Below are positions 25,437 through 34,348 of a DNA stretch of 64,000 bases, in pieces. Positions within the stretch are counted from its first letter, which is position 1. Every line of letters begins with the position of its first letter. A program made the position numbers and the translations under genes. The notes under the pieces were generated by a model. That model was not told the DNA's origin. It saw only the letters and a list, made by a program, of their open reading frames with translations, and ran no database searches. Source of the stretch: Candidatus Flavonifractor intestinipullorum (GTDB taxonomy: Bacteria > Bacillota > Clostridia > Oscillospirales > Oscillospiraceae). The stretch covers positions 1 through 64,000 of the forward strand of contig DWYC01000051.1 in the NCBI GenBank assembly GCA_019118925.1. Reading direction: 5' to 3'.

Positions 25437-26468
25437 TTATGCTCCGATGAGCCGGGCCATGGAAAGATCGCAGGGGACGCCGTACTTGACCGCCTCCACC
25501 ACGCCCACCAGGGTTTGGAGCTCCAGCTCCTTTAAATTGAGATAGGCCACGGCGGAGCAGACGGAGGGGGGACCGCCGGTCAGCAGGCGGCGGTTGAAGG
25601 CATAAAACGCCCGGGAATAGTAGTCTTCCAGCTGAGAGACATCCGCTTTGGCGAACGCCTTGGCATAAGGGGTGTCGCTGAGAAGAGAAAGGACGGCGGC
25701 CATATCGGGCGCGGCGCACAGCGCCTGAATTTTCTCCGGACGCAGACGGTAGTTGAAGGGAAAGAGGAGCGGAAGGTAGTCCCGCACCTGGGGGAAAAAG
25801 GCCTTTAAGCGCAGAATATGCATCAGGTTCATCAGATCGATCTGCTCTCCATAGGAGCGCAGGAGCACCCGCTCCGTCTCACCGGTATAATTGCGGTGGA
25901 TCACCCGGTACATATGGGAAAAATAGACCGAGTGGAGCAGTACCTCCGTCCTGGTGTAGTCGGGCAGACCGCCTTCCGCCGGGCGCAGGCGGCGCAGCGC
26001 GGGGGCGAAGATGGTCTTGTCCGCTGCGGCGATGAGGCCGTCCAGATCGGTACAGGCATACAGCGCTTTCCAGTTCAAAGAGCCCAGTCCGGTACTTGGA
26101 GGGGCCGGGAACGGCCGGCCGCTTTGCAGCTGGCGCAGGGCAAAGAGAATGATCCGCTGTTCATGGAGCAGCACGGGAAATTCCATCAGGGCACGGTCCC
26201 GGCGGGGCAGATAGTGGCACAGGCTCAGGTAGTCGGCCCGGAACTGCTGCCACAACGCCCGCTCCAGCTCGATGCGGCCGATATAGCTCCCGGGAGGGAG
26301 CCGCCGGGCCGCCGCCGCCCAGGCCGGGCAGCCCCGCAGGTACTCGGCCACCTCCTCCGGCGCATGCAGGGCGGCCATACGGGTATAGTCGGCCAGACGC
26401 AGGCGCTTTCCATACAGGGCCTTGGCCTTGGTGGTCAGGGCGCCGTAATTCATCAGACCCTGGATCAT
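25437..26468 (-). CDS. ntpC: V-type ATP synthase subunit C
   Basis: Links the central stalk to the K ring (the funnel-shaped V-type C/d subunit). The 343-residue, helix-rich protein begins MIQGLMNYGALTTKAKALYGKRL, and FPFNYRLRPEKIQAL and ELQTLVGVVEAVKYGV fit the family. Its ATG overlaps the stop of the preceding gene (ATGA), which indicates translational coupling. It lies second in the operon, an unusual place. Confidence 0.92.
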   Translation of the reverse strand: MIQGLMNYGALTTKAKALYGKRLRLADYTRMAALHAPEEVAEYLRGCPAWAAAARRLPPGSYIGRIELERALWQQFRADYLSLCHYLPRRDRALMEFPVLLHEQRIILFALRQLQSGRPFPAPPSTGLGSLNWKALYACTDLDGLIAAADKTIFAPALRRLRPAEGGLPDYTRTEVLLHSVYFSHMYRVIHRNYTGETERVLLRSYGEQIDLMNLMHILRLKAFFPQVRDYLPLLFPFNYRLRPEKIQALCAAPDMAAVLSLLSDTPYAKAFAKADVSQLEDYYSRAFYAFNRRLLTGGPPSVCSAVAYLNLKELELQTLVGVVEAVKYGVPCDLSMARLIGA

Positions 26469-26788
26469 GGCTTCTGTCCCACCACCTGGGCAAAGAGGGT
26501 GTCCACCCACTCCTGCGCGTGGTTCTGATAGGCCTGCTCCAGGGCGTTCAGACTCTGGGTGCGGCGGTCGTCCAGTGCGGCGATGGCCTCCTGGGCCTGT
26601 GCGGCCTCGGTCTGCGCCACGATTTCGACCCGCTGCTTGGCCCGGGCGAGGTAGCTCTCCCGCATTTGGGCCGTCTCTTTGGCCAGATCGGCCTCCAGAC
26701 CGGCCTCGCGCTCCTGGGCCTCCTGAGCCAGGTGGCAGGCGTTTTGCTCGGCGGCCACAATTTGGTTGATCAGTTCCACATATTCCAT
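26465..26788 (-). CDS. V-type ATP synthase subunit G/H (peripheral stalk)
   Basis: A 107-residue, almost wholly helical protein, MEYVELINQIVAAEQNACH..., rich in Ala, Gln and Glu with heptad-like spacing. This is typical of the small G (H) stalk subunit that pairs with subunit E. The ATG at 26788 lies 9 nt after GGAGG. It is the first gene of the operon and overlaps subunit C by 4 nt. The assignment rests on composition, size and position rather than on a sharp motif. Confidence 0.82.
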   Translation of the reverse strand: MEYVELINQIVAAEQNACHLAQEAQEREAGLEADLAKETAQMRESYLARAKQRVEIVAQTEAAQAQEAIAALDDRRTQSLNALEQAYQNHAQEWVDTLFAQVVGQKP

Positions 26789-26845
26789 AACATAATTCCT
26801 CCGCGGCCGCAGGAGCGGCCGGAACTTCCTGGGATGTACAGGGCA

Positions 26846-26854
26846 ATCATAGCA
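26846..26854 (-). promoter_or_regulatory. Probable extended -10 promoter of the V-ATPase operon
   Basis: Minus strand TGC then TATGAT (26846-26851). No good -35 hexamer is seen 16-18 nt upstream. It is 58 bp before the first operon gene. Confidence 0.45.
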
Positions 26855-26958
26855 CCGGCGTTGAAAAAATTCCAGAGAAAAATACACGAAAATCCACAAA
26901 GCATGCTGGAGCACTTTGAGCAAGATTGTGCATCCTGGTAGAGTTTCCAGACAGACTA

Positions 26959-26988
26959 TTGTCAGGGGCGGGGATGAGGGAGTATAAT
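26959..26988 (+). promoter_or_regulatory. Sigma-A promoter of the lrp-aminotransferase unit
   Basis: TTGTCA (26959-26964), 18-nt spacer, TATAAT (26983-26988). Divergent from the V-ATPase promoter. Confidence 0.65.
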
Positions 26989-27093
26989 AAATCCATTCAT
27001 AAACTGGCGGGTCAAGGCCCTTTTCGCGGAGAGAACGCTCCGGAAACAGGCCGGCCAAAATCACCCGGTTGCGGGAAAAAGGAGGAACGCTGC

Positions 27094-27573
27094 ATGAAAA
27101 AGCTGCTTCAGCTCCTGGAGGAGGACTGCACGCTCACCCATGAGCAGCTGGCCGCTATGACGGGCATGACGGTGGAAGAGGTCAAGGCGGACATCAAGAA
27201 GTTTGAGGACGACAAGGTCATCCTGGGGTATAAGGCCATCGTAGACTGGGACCAGACCGACCGGGAGAGCGTCACCGCCCTCATCGAGGTCAATATTATT
27301 CCCCAGCGCAACGAGGGCTTTGACCGGGTGGCCGAGCGCATCTACCAGTATGACGAGGTGGAGAGCGTGTATCTGATGTCGGGCTCCTATGACCTGACGG
27401 TCATCATCTCGGGCCGCACGCTGAAAGAGGTGGCCCAGTTTGTGGGCCAGCGCCTGGCTCCGCTGGAGGGCGTCACGGGTACGGCCACCCACTTCATCCT
27501 GAAGAAGTACAAAGAAAAGCACCTGATCTTCAAAAAACATGAGGAGCAGGAGAGGGAGCTGATTTTCTCATGA
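27094..27573 (+). CDS. Lrp/AsnC family transcriptional regulator
   Basis: An amino-acid-responsive regulator. In its 159 residues, an N-terminal winged helix-turn-helix (LTHEQLAAMTGMTVEEVKADIKKFE, about residues 13-38) is followed by a RAM ligand-binding domain (ALIEVNIIPQRNEGFD... YLMSGSYDLTVIISG). AGGAGG lies 8 nt before the ATG at 27094. Its stop overlaps the start of the aminotransferase gene (ATGA), the same pairing as yugG-patA in Bacillus, so it probably controls that operon and responds to its amino-acid substrate or product. Confidence 0.93.
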   Translation: MKKLLQLLEEDCTLTHEQLAAMTGMTVEEVKADIKKFEDDKVILGYKAIVDWDQTDRESVTALIEVNIIPQRNEGFDRVAERIYQYDEVESVYLMSGSYDLTVIISGRTLKEVAQFVGQRLAPLEGVTGTATHFILKKYKEKHLIFKKHEEQERELIFS

Positions 27574-28760
27574 ACTATGATTCCATTTTGTCCGAGCGCA
27601 TCAAGGACGTCAAACCGTCGGGAATCCGCCGGTTCTTTGACATCCTGGAGGAGATGAAGGACGCAATCTCTCTGGGAATCGGCGAGCCTGACTTTGTCAC
27701 GCCCTGGCACATCCGGGACGCGGGCATCTACTCCCTGGAAAAGGGATTTACGAAGTACACCTCCAACGCCGGCATGTCCGAGCTGCGCCGGGAGATTGCG
27801 GCCTACCTGAACCGCCGCTTCCACCTCCAGTACGACTTTGCCCATGAGATCATTGTCACCGTGGGCGGCAGCGAGGCCATCGACCTGTCCCTGCGCTGCA
27901 TGGTCAATCCGGGGGATGAGGTCATCATTCCCGTCCCCTCCTTTGTCTGCTACGGGCCGCTGACCTCCATGGCCGGCGGCACCCCCGTCTATGTGGAGAC
28001 CAAGGCGGAGAATGAATTCCGCCTCACCGCCGAGGAGCTGCGCGCGGCCATCACCCCCCGGACCAAGGTGCTGGTGCTGCCCTTCCCCAACAACCCCACC
28101 GGCGGCATCATGGAGCGCAAGGACCTGGAGGCCGTGGCCGAGGTGCTGCGGGACACCAATATCATGGTCCTCTCCGACGAGATCTATGCCGAGCTCACCT
28201 ATGGACAGCATCACGTCTCCCCGGCCAACCTGCCCGAGCTGAAGGACCGGACCATCGTGGTCAACGGCTTCTCCAAGAGCCACGCCATGACCGGCTGGCG
28301 CATGGGCTATGTCTGCGGGCCGGCCCCCATCATCCAGCAGATCCTCAAGCTCCACCAGTTCGGCATCATGTCCGCCCCCACCATGAGCCAGTACGCCGCC
28401 ATCGAGGCCATGCGCAACGGCGACGGGGACATCGAGAAGATGCGGGACGAGTATGACGGCCGCCGCCGCTATCTGGTGGAGGGCCTGCGGCGCATCGGTC
28501 TGCCCTGCTTCGAGCCCAAGGGCGCCTTCTATGTGTTCCCCGATATCCGGCCCAGCGGCCTGAGCTCCGACGAGTTCTGCGAGCGCTTCCTCATGGAGGA
28601 GAAGGTGGCCGTCATCTCCGGCTCGGCCTTCGGCCCGGGGGGCGAGGGCTTTGTGCGCTGCTGCTACGCCACGGGCATGAGGGACATTGCCGAGGCCCTG
28701 ACCCGCATGGACAATTTCCTGACCAATCTGCGCAAGAAGCAGGCCCGAGAGCAGGAATAA
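27570..28760 (+). CDS. Class I/II PLP-dependent aminotransferase
   Basis: Transfers amino groups between an amino acid and a 2-oxo acid. The 396-residue protein of fold type I has the N-terminal LGIGEPDFVTP, the PNNPTGG loop (about residue 172), SDEIYAEL with the cofactor Asp, and SKSHAMTGWRMGY with the Schiff-base lysine (about residue 237). The closest style is PatA/AspC-like enzymes acting on aromatic, N-acetyl-diaminopimelate or aspartate-type substrates; the exact one is not decidable. It is cotranscribed with the Lrp regulator. Confidence 0.94.
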   Translation: MNYDSILSERIKDVKPSGIRRFFDILEEMKDAISLGIGEPDFVTPWHIRDAGIYSLEKGFTKYTSNAGMSELRREIAAYLNRRFHLQYDFAHEIIVTVGGSEAIDLSLRCMVNPGDEVIIPVPSFVCYGPLTSMAGGTPVYVETKAENEFRLTAEELRAAITPRTKVLVLPFPNNPTGGIMERKDLEAVAEVLRDTNIMVLSDEIYAELTYGQHHVSPANLPELKDRTIVVNGFSKSHAMTGWRMGYVCGPAPIIQQILKLHQFGIMSAPTMSQYAAIEAMRNGDGDIEKMRDEYDGRRRYLVEGLRRIGLPCFEPKGAFYVFPDIRPSGLSSDEFCERFLMEEKVAVISGSAFGPGGEGFVRCCYATGMRDIAEALTRMDNFLTNLRKKQAREQE

Positions 28761-28790
28761 TGCTCCGGAACACAGAGGAGGTGGCGGCGG

Positions 28791-30068
28791 ATGTACGCCG
28801 ATTTTAGCGACCTGGTCTTTTCGCCCGCAGAGATTCTTCTGCCCCAGAACTGCGATCTGAGCAAGTGGTCGGTGGTGGCCTGCGACCAGTACACATCCCA
28901 GCCGGAGTACTGGCAGCGGGTGGCCCAGACGGTGGGGAGCGCCCCCTCCAGTCTGCGCCTGATTCTGCCGGAGAGCTGCCTGGACGGGCCGAATGTGGAT
29001 ACGGATATCATGGATGTGAACAACACCATGGCCCGCTACCTGATGGACAACCGCTTTCGGACCCTCCACGACACCATGATCTATGTGGAGCGCCGTCTGA
29101 GCAACGGACGGGTGCGCCATGGCCTGGTGGGCAAGGTGGATTTGGAACAGTACGACTACGAACCGGGCTCCAACGCGCTGGTGCGGGCCACGGAGGGCAC
29201 GGTGCTCTCCCGCATTCCGCCCCGGGTGGCGGTGCGGAAGAACGCCCCTCTGGAGCTGCCCCACGCCATGCTCCTGATGGACGACCCGGAGGACAGTCTC
29301 ATGACCTATCTCTCGGGCTGCACCGGGGAGATGGAGCAGGTCTATGATTTCGAGCTGATGGAGCAGGGGGGACATATCACCGGCTGGGCGCTCTCAGAGG
29401 ACGAGCTGGCCACCGTGGCCGGCCTGCTGCGGAAGATCACCTATCCGGGTACCTTCCGCCGGCGCTACGGGGACCGGGGCGGCTCCATTGCCCTGGCGGT
29501 GGGGGACGGCAACCACTCCCTGGCCACCGCGAAGGAGTGCTATGAACGCCAGAAACGCTTTACGCCCCCCGAGCAGTGGGCGGCGCTCCCCGCCCGGTAC
29601 GCCCTGGTGGAGCTGACCAACCTCCACGACGGGAGTCTGGTGTTCGAGGCGGTGCACCGGGTGCTCTTCGACGTGGACCCGGCCGAACTGCTCTCCGCCC
29701 TGGTGGCGGCCTTCCCGGGGGCCTACTACGGCCAGGGAGAGGGGTGCAGCCTGCGCTACATCCACGCCAATGGGGAGGGCTGCGTCACCATCCCCCATCC
29801 CCCCGCCAGCCTGGAGGTGGCCGTCCTCCAGCCCTTCCTGGACGACTATCTCCAGCGCCGGGGCGGGCGCATCGACTATATCCACGGGGAGGATGTGGCC
29901 GCCGGCCTGGGCCGCCAGAAGGGCAATCTCGCCTTCCTGCTGCCCGCGCTGAAAAAGGAACAGCTTTTCCCCGCCATTGTGCAGGACGGGGCTCTGCCGC
30001 GCAAGACCTTCTCCATGGGAGAGGCCAACGACAAGCGCTTCTATCTGGAGGCGCGGCGTATCCGCTGA
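28791..30068 (+). CDS. DUF1015 family protein
   Basis: A 425-residue soluble protein matching DUF1015 along its length: VFSPAEILLPQ at the start, WSVVACDQYTSQPEYW, the central VGDGNHSLATAKECYE motif (about residue 245) and a C-terminal FSMGEANDKRFYLEARRI. The family is often found near amino-acid and one-carbon genes and is thought to be enzymatic, but no reaction is established. It lies 30 bp after the aminotransferase with GAGGAGG before its ATG, so it is probably in the same operon. Confidence 0.9.
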   Translation: MYADFSDLVFSPAEILLPQNCDLSKWSVVACDQYTSQPEYWQRVAQTVGSAPSSLRLILPESCLDGPNVDTDIMDVNNTMARYLMDNRFRTLHDTMIYVERRLSNGRVRHGLVGKVDLEQYDYEPGSNALVRATEGTVLSRIPPRVAVRKNAPLELPHAMLLMDDPEDSLMTYLSGCTGEMEQVYDFELMEQGGHITGWALSEDELATVAGLLRKITYPGTFRRRYGDRGGSIALAVGDGNHSLATAKECYERQKRFTPPEQWAALPARYALVELTNLHDGSLVFEAVHRVLFDVDPAELLSALVAAFPGAYYGQGEGCSLRYIHANGEGCVTIPHPPASLEVAVLQPFLDDYLQRRGGRIDYIHGEDVAAGLGRQKGNLAFLLPALKKEQLFPAIVQDGALPRKTFSMGEANDKRFYLEARRIR

Positions 30069-30080
30069 GGAGGTGGGGGC

Positions 30081-30941
30081 ATGGCGGCGATGACCGAGCT
30101 GGCCCACGCCAAACTGAACCTGACGCTGGATGTATTGGGCAGGCGGGAGGACGGCTATCACGAGCTGCGCATGGTGATGCAGTCGGTGGCCCTATCCGAT
30201 CTGGTGACCATCCGCACCGGGGAGGAGGAGGGCATCCGGGTGCGCTCCAATCTGGAATTTCTGCCCGCCGGACCGGAAAACCTGGCCGCCAAGGCGGCCG
30301 TCCGCCTGTGCGAGGCGGTGGGGGCGGACTGGAACGGTCTGGAGATTGCCCTGGACAAGCACATCCCGGTGTGCGCCGGTATGGCCGGAGGGAGCAGCGA
30401 CGCCGCGGCGGTGCTCCGCGCGCTGAACGAGGGCCTCTCCCTGGGCCTGAGCCGGGAGGCTCTGGCCCGCGTCGGGGAGAAGGTGGGCTCCGATGTGCCC
30501 TACTGCGTCATGGGGGGCACCATGCTGGCCGAGGGCCGCGGGGAGCGGCTCCGGGCGCTGCCGGCGCTGCCGCTGTGCCATGCGGTGGTGTGCAAGCCCT
30601 CCTTCTCCATCTCCACGCCCGAGCTCTTCCGCCGCATCGACGGGGTGCGCATCCTCCACCGGCCCGACACCCGGGGGATGCTCCGGGCCCTGGAGGCGGG
30701 AGATCTGGCCGGGGTAGCCCGGCGGATGTACAATGTCTTTGAAGACGTGCTCCCCCGCCCCCAGGCCGCGGCGGTGGACGGTATCCGGCAGACGCTGATC
30801 GCCCACGGGGCCTTGGGGGCCTGTATGAGCGGAACGGGCCCCACGGTGTTCGGCCTTTTTGACGCGCTGCCCGCGGCGCTGTCCGCCCGGGACGCCCTGC
30901 GTGCCGCCTATGCCGAGACGTACATCACCGTTACCCTCTGA
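30081..30941 (+). CDS. ispE: 4-diphosphocytidyl-2-C-methyl-D-erythritol kinase
   Basis: Phosphorylates CDP-methylerythritol in the MEP route to isoprenoids. The 286-residue GHMP kinase has the N-terminal HAKLNLTLDVLGRREDGYHEL, the ATP loop VCAGMAGGSSDAAAVLRALN (about residues 95-115), and the late GACMSGTGPTVFGLF motif. The ATG at 30081 follows GAGGAGG. A 12-bp gap from the DUF1015 gene suggests one operon. Confidence 0.96.
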   Translation: MAAMTELAHAKLNLTLDVLGRREDGYHELRMVMQSVALSDLVTIRTGEEEGIRVRSNLEFLPAGPENLAAKAAVRLCEAVGADWNGLEIALDKHIPVCAGMAGGSSDAAAVLRALNEGLSLGLSREALARVGEKVGSDVPYCVMGGTMLAEGRGERLRALPALPLCHAVVCKPSFSISTPELFRRIDGVRILHRPDTRGMLRALEAGDLAGVARRMYNVFEDVLPRPQAAAVDGIRQTLIAHGALGACMSGTGPTVFGLFDALPAALSARDALRAAYAETYITVTL

Positions 30942-30974
30942 TGGATGGTGTGATAAAAAAGGGAGGCGGAGAAC

Positions 30975-31838
30975 ATGAAGATTATTCTTCTGGATGTAGA
31001 CGGAACTCTGGTGGACTATGAGGGGCGGCTGCCCGATTCCGCCGTGCGGGCGGTGCGCTCGGCCCGAAAGGCGGGCCACCGGGTCTATATCTGCACCGGA
31101 CGGAGCAGGGCCGAGGTCTATCCCAATCTGTGGGAGATCGGTTTGGACGGCATGATCGGCGGCAACGGCAGCTATGTGGAGGACCACGGCCATGTGGTCA
31201 TGCACCAGCTCATCACCCCGGAGCAGTGCCGGCGCGCGGTGGAATGGCTCCAGGCGCGAGACCTGGATTTCTATCTGGAGAGCAACAACGGCCTGTTCGG
31301 CAGCCCGCGGTTTGCCGACCGGGGCAACCGGGCCGTCGAGGAGTATGCCCGCCGGGGCGGCAAGGAGCCTATGACCGTCCGGGAGGTATTCCCCACCATG
31401 ACGTTTGAGGGGCCCTTTTTCCGGGACGACGTAAACAAGATCAGCTTTGTTCTGAGCCGCTATCAGGATTATCTGGACGCGGCGGAGGCGTTCCCCGACC
31501 TGGAGGCCGGGACCTGGGGCGGAAAGGGCGAGACGGCCCTGTTCGGCGATCTGGGGGTGAAGGGGATTACCAAAGCCAACGCCGTCCAGCATCTGCTGGA
31601 CTACCTGGGGGCCGACCGGGCGGATACCGTGGCCTTCGGGGACGCCAAGGTGGACATCCCCATGCTGGAATTCTGTCAGGTCGGGGTGGCCATGGGCAGC
31701 GGCGGAGCAGAGATCAAGGCCATGGCCGACTATGTGACCGGCGATGTGGAGCGGGACGGCCTGTATCAGGGCTTCGCCCATCTGGGCCTGCTCGGGCCGG
31801 AAGATGAAAGAGAAGCGCTCCGAGAACCGGAGAGATAA
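30975..31838 (+). CDS. HAD superfamily Cof-type hydrolase
   Basis: A cytoplasmic sugar-phosphate or nucleotide phosphatase of the IIB HAD branch. The 287 residues have the catalytic DVDGTLVDYEG (nucleophile Asp8), the CTGR motif II (about residue 38), a C2B cap, the lysine KGITKANAVQHLL, and FGDAKVDIPML motif IV. The substrate is unknown. It ends an operon that starts at the Lrp gene and is followed by a strong terminator. Confidence 0.92.
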   Translation: MKIILLDVDGTLVDYEGRLPDSAVRAVRSARKAGHRVYICTGRSRAEVYPNLWEIGLDGMIGGNGSYVEDHGHVVMHQLITPEQCRRAVEWLQARDLDFYLESNNGLFGSPRFADRGNRAVEEYARRGGKEPMTVREVFPTMTFEGPFFRDDVNKISFVLSRYQDYLDAAEAFPDLEAGTWGGKGETALFGDLGVKGITKANAVQHLLDYLGADRADTVAFGDAKVDIPMLEFCQVGVAMGSGGAEIKAMADYVTGDVERDGLYQGFAHLGLLGPEDEREALREPER

Positions 31839-31840
31839 GG

Positions 31841-31880
31841 ACACCCCGCGGCGGGCTCGGCCCGCCGCGGGGTGTTTTTG
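31841..31880. terminator. Bidirectional terminator between the HAD gene and tspO
   Basis: A 15-bp perfect stem (31841-31855 with 31861-31875) and 5-nt loop, followed by TTTTTG on the plus strand. Confidence 0.9.
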
Positions 31881-31885
31881 CGTGT

Positions 31886-32356
31886 TCAATTGAGGCGCCA
31901 TACGCCCAGATTCAAATAGCCCGCGAAGGCCACCCAGAGAAGATAGGGAACCTGCATCCAGGCGGCAGGCCGGTCCACCGCGCGGAAGGAGAGGGTCATC
32001 CACAGGATCAGAGCCCACAAAACCGCCAGCCAGAGCAGGGCGAAGCCAAAGCACTGAACATGGAAAAACCAGATGCTCCAGCCGAAGTTGAAGGCCAGCT
32101 GAATCCAGAAGAGGACAAGGCTCCGCGTCCGGGCGGGGGAGGCCGGGGCCAGGAAAATTCGGGCGGCTCCGATTCCCATCAAGGCGAACAGGAGGACCCA
32201 GACGGCGGGAAACACCGCCCGGGGCGGAGAGAGCGGAGGCTGAACGACGCTCTGGGCGTAGCGCTGGACGCCGTCCCGGGTCAGCCATCCGGACAGCGCG
32301 CCCACCGCCTCGGAGAGCGCGATCCAGACGGCGTAAGTTTTCCAATGCGGTCTCAT
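31886..32356 (-). CDS. tspO: TspO/MBR family membrane protein
   Basis: A five-helix membrane protein that binds porphyrins and tryptophan-rich ligands. It has 156 residues, with the family PxxxFPxVWxxLF pattern (PPRAVFPAVWVLLFALMGIGAARIF), NFGWSIWFF and the C-terminal WVAFAGYLNLGVWRLN. The role in anaerobic Firmicutes is not settled. It is 58 bp downstream of the ABC-class ATPase on the same strand and may be read through from it. Confidence 0.93.
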   Translation of the reverse strand: MRPHWKTYAVWIALSEAVGALSGWLTRDGVQRYAQSVVQPPLSPPRAVFPAVWVLLFALMGIGAARIFLAPASPARTRSLVLFWIQLAFNFGWSIWFFHVQCFGFALLWLAVLWALILWMTLSFRAVDRPAAWMQVPYLLWVAFAGYLNLGVWRLN

Positions 32357-32414
32357 CGAGCGATCACCCCGCCCTAGGATATGGAGCGGGGGGCGCGGTT
32401 ATGCATGGGAGCGG

Positions 32415-34115
32415 TTACAGCCGCAGGCCCCGGTAACGGTTGAAGCAGGCGAAGATCTCCTGCCGCCGGGGCCGGGCCAGGAGAGGAACGGCCTCCCGCC
32501 TCCCGCACAGGGAGGCCAGCCCCGCCCGGTCGATCCGGGCCTCCAGGGCGTCCACCACCTGGCGCACCGTCCGGCGGCCGTCCAGCAGCTCCCGCTGGGC
32601 CAGGAGCATGCAGTACCCCAGGGCGGCCGCCTGCTCACTGTCGCACAGCTGCTCCACATACCGCAGGTCGATGACCTCCCGGTTCAGGGACACGCCGTCC
32701 CGGCCCAGGGTTTTGAGCTTGACCCGGTCGCTCTGAAATTCCGGGGACGCCTTGGGGCGCCGGTCGAAATCGGGGCCGGCTTCCGGCGCCGGGGGCTGGG
32801 GCTCCAGCGGGAACGCGGCGGCTTCCTCCTTGGCCCGGACGGTGATGTCCCGGGGGACGTACCGGTCCATCTGGATGATGTGGTCGGCAATGTGGAAGTA
32901 GGCCCCCGAACTCCCCGCCACAAGAATCGTGGAGACGCCCCAGCGCGCATAAAGGGCCTGAATCCGCTCGAGAAAGGGGGTGATAGGCTCCATATCCCGG
33001 TGAATCACCCGCTGCATCAGGGCGTCCCGGACCATGAAATTGGTGGCGCTGGTATCCTCATCCATGAGAAGCAGGGTGCTCCCCGCCTCCATGCTCTCCA
33101 CCACGCCCGCCGCCTGGGAGGTGCTGCCGCTGGCGTCCTCGGTGGTGAAGTGGACGGTATCCTTGCCGCTGGGCAGGTCGTGGATGAACAGAGAGATGTC
33201 GGTGCGCCGGATGCTCCGGCCGTCCTCGGCGCGGATTTTCACGGCGGTGTTGTCGGTGATGACATACTCCCGGCCGTCCCCGGCGACGTGGTTGTAGACC
33301 CCCAGCTCCAGGGCTTTAAGCAGGGTGGACTTGCCGTGGTAGCCGCCCCCCACGATGAGGGTGATTCCCCTGGGGAGGCCCATGCCGGTGATCCGGCCCC
33401 GGTGGGGCAGCTCCAGCGTGACCGAGCGCTCGGGGGGCGACCGGAAGGGCACCGCATCCCACATGGGTTTGGACGAAACGCCCGACTCCCGGGGCAGGAT
33501 GCTCCCGTCCGCCACAAAGGCGCACAAACCCAACTTGGGGAGCCATTCCCGGATGGCGTGCTGATCTTCCGCCAGGTCGGCCACGGCCTGGAGCCGGCGG
33601 GCGTCCAGATTGGGATAAAACAGAGCGGACTTGACGCACTGGGGCAGGAATTCGAAGAGAATTTTCTCCAGCTCCCGGGCGTTGATGGTCCGGCCGTTGG
33701 CGGGAAAGCCCACCTCCAGGCGCAGCAGGACCGCGCCGCTCTCCGGGTCCAGGCGGCAGGCGGTGCGCTCCAATATTTCCGGGCCGCAGCGGCTGACCGA
33801 AATGAGCCCGCTCTGCCCCGAGCCTTTGGCCTGGAACGAGAATTGGGCCGCCTGCCGCCCGAACTGGCGGGTCAGCTCGTCCTGGAGGGCGATGCGCTGG
33901 ACGGGCAGGCGGTAGAGCGCGGGGGGAAAGGCCGCCGCCGCTCCATCCACGTGGATGCTCAGCTTGGAGGGGGCGGCGAAGGGGTCCCCTTGGACGTGAT
34001 CGATGGACAGCACGTAGCCCGGAAACCGATAGGCCCCTCTGGTCTCCTTATAGGCGGGGTAGCCCTTCCGGTCGATACGGGCGAGTAAACGGTTCAGATC
34101 GTCGGATGTCTGCAT
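32415..34115 (-). CDS. Predicted ATPase of the ABC class (ABC_ATPase family)
   Basis: A 566-residue soluble protein matching the family often annotated as predicted ATPase of the ABC class. The N-terminal half (RIDRKGYPAYKETRGAY...) is family specific. The Walker A is VGGGYHGKST (about residue 262), a GREYVITDNTAVKIRAEDGR segment follows, and the Walker B region is STLLLMDEDTSATNFM. There are no membrane helices and no partner permease, so it is not a transporter. Function is unknown. The ATG at 34115 follows GGAGG by 8 nt. It is divergent from the macro/sirtuin pair, and the two units share a 230-bp control region. Confidence 0.88.
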   Translation of the reverse strand: MQTSDDLNRLLARIDRKGYPAYKETRGAYRFPGYVLSIDHVQGDPFAAPSKLSIHVDGAAAAFPPALYRLPVQRIALQDELTRQFGRQAAQFSFQAKGSGQSGLISVSRCGPEILERTACRLDPESGAVLLRLEVGFPANGRTINARELEKILFEFLPQCVKSALFYPNLDARRLQAVADLAEDQHAIREWLPKLGLCAFVADGSILPRESGVSSKPMWDAVPFRSPPERSVTLELPHRGRITGMGLPRGITLIVGGGYHGKSTLLKALELGVYNHVAGDGREYVITDNTAVKIRAEDGRSIRRTDISLFIHDLPSGKDTVHFTTEDASGSTSQAAGVVESMEAGSTLLLMDEDTSATNFMVRDALMQRVIHRDMEPITPFLERIQALYARWGVSTILVAGSSGAYFHIADHIIQMDRYVPRDITVRAKEEAAAFPLEPQPPAPEAGPDFDRRPKASPEFQSDRVKLKTLGRDGVSLNREVIDLRYVEQLCDSEQAAALGYCMLLAQRELLDGRRTVRQVVDALEARIDRAGLASLCGRREAVPLLARPRRQEIFACFNRYRGLRL

Positions 34116-34188
34116 ACGATGTTCCTCCAGCGCGGCACAGATTGGCAAGATTCCGTGCCGAACCATTCCTGCGGCACGGGTTATCTTG

Positions 34189-34217
34189 ACAATAGACCAT
34201 TTGCAGGCGCTTGTCAA
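34189..34217 (-). promoter_or_regulatory. Sigma-A promoter of the ABC-class ATPase gene
   Basis: Minus strand TTGACA (34212-34217), 17-nt spacer, TATTGT (34189-34194). Confidence 0.7.
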
Positions 34218-34255
34218 ACCGTTTTTGCGCGGCCGGGGCGCCGCGGTTTCCATCT

Positions 34256-34270
34256 GGTGACTAGGTCACC
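34256..34270. promoter_or_regulatory. Candidate operator upstream of the macro/sirtuin operon
   Basis: Perfect 6-bp inverted repeat GGTGAC-tag-GTCACC, 14 bp before the -35 of the macro gene promoter and 39 bp behind the divergent promoter. Its position between two promoters fits a regulator site. The binding protein is unknown. Confidence 0.45.
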
Positions 34271-34283
34271 TATTTGTGCGTAC

Positions 34284-34312
34284 TTTACGTCCGGGCCGGA
34301 GGCGGTTACAAT
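34284..34312 (+). promoter_or_regulatory. Sigma-A promoter of the macro/sirtuin operon
   Basis: TTTACG (34284-34289), 17-nt spacer, TACAAT (34307-34312), 36 bp before the macro-domain ATG. Confidence 0.7.
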
Positions 34313-34348
34313 AACAGTAGAAGCAAACAGGAAAGGAAGTGCCCAGCC

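Noticed and set aside
27387..29375. A 662-codon minus-strand frame across the Lrp, aminotransferase and DUF1015 genes
   Set aside because: Antisense shadow of three well-supported genes; composition is low in aromatic residues and motif-free.
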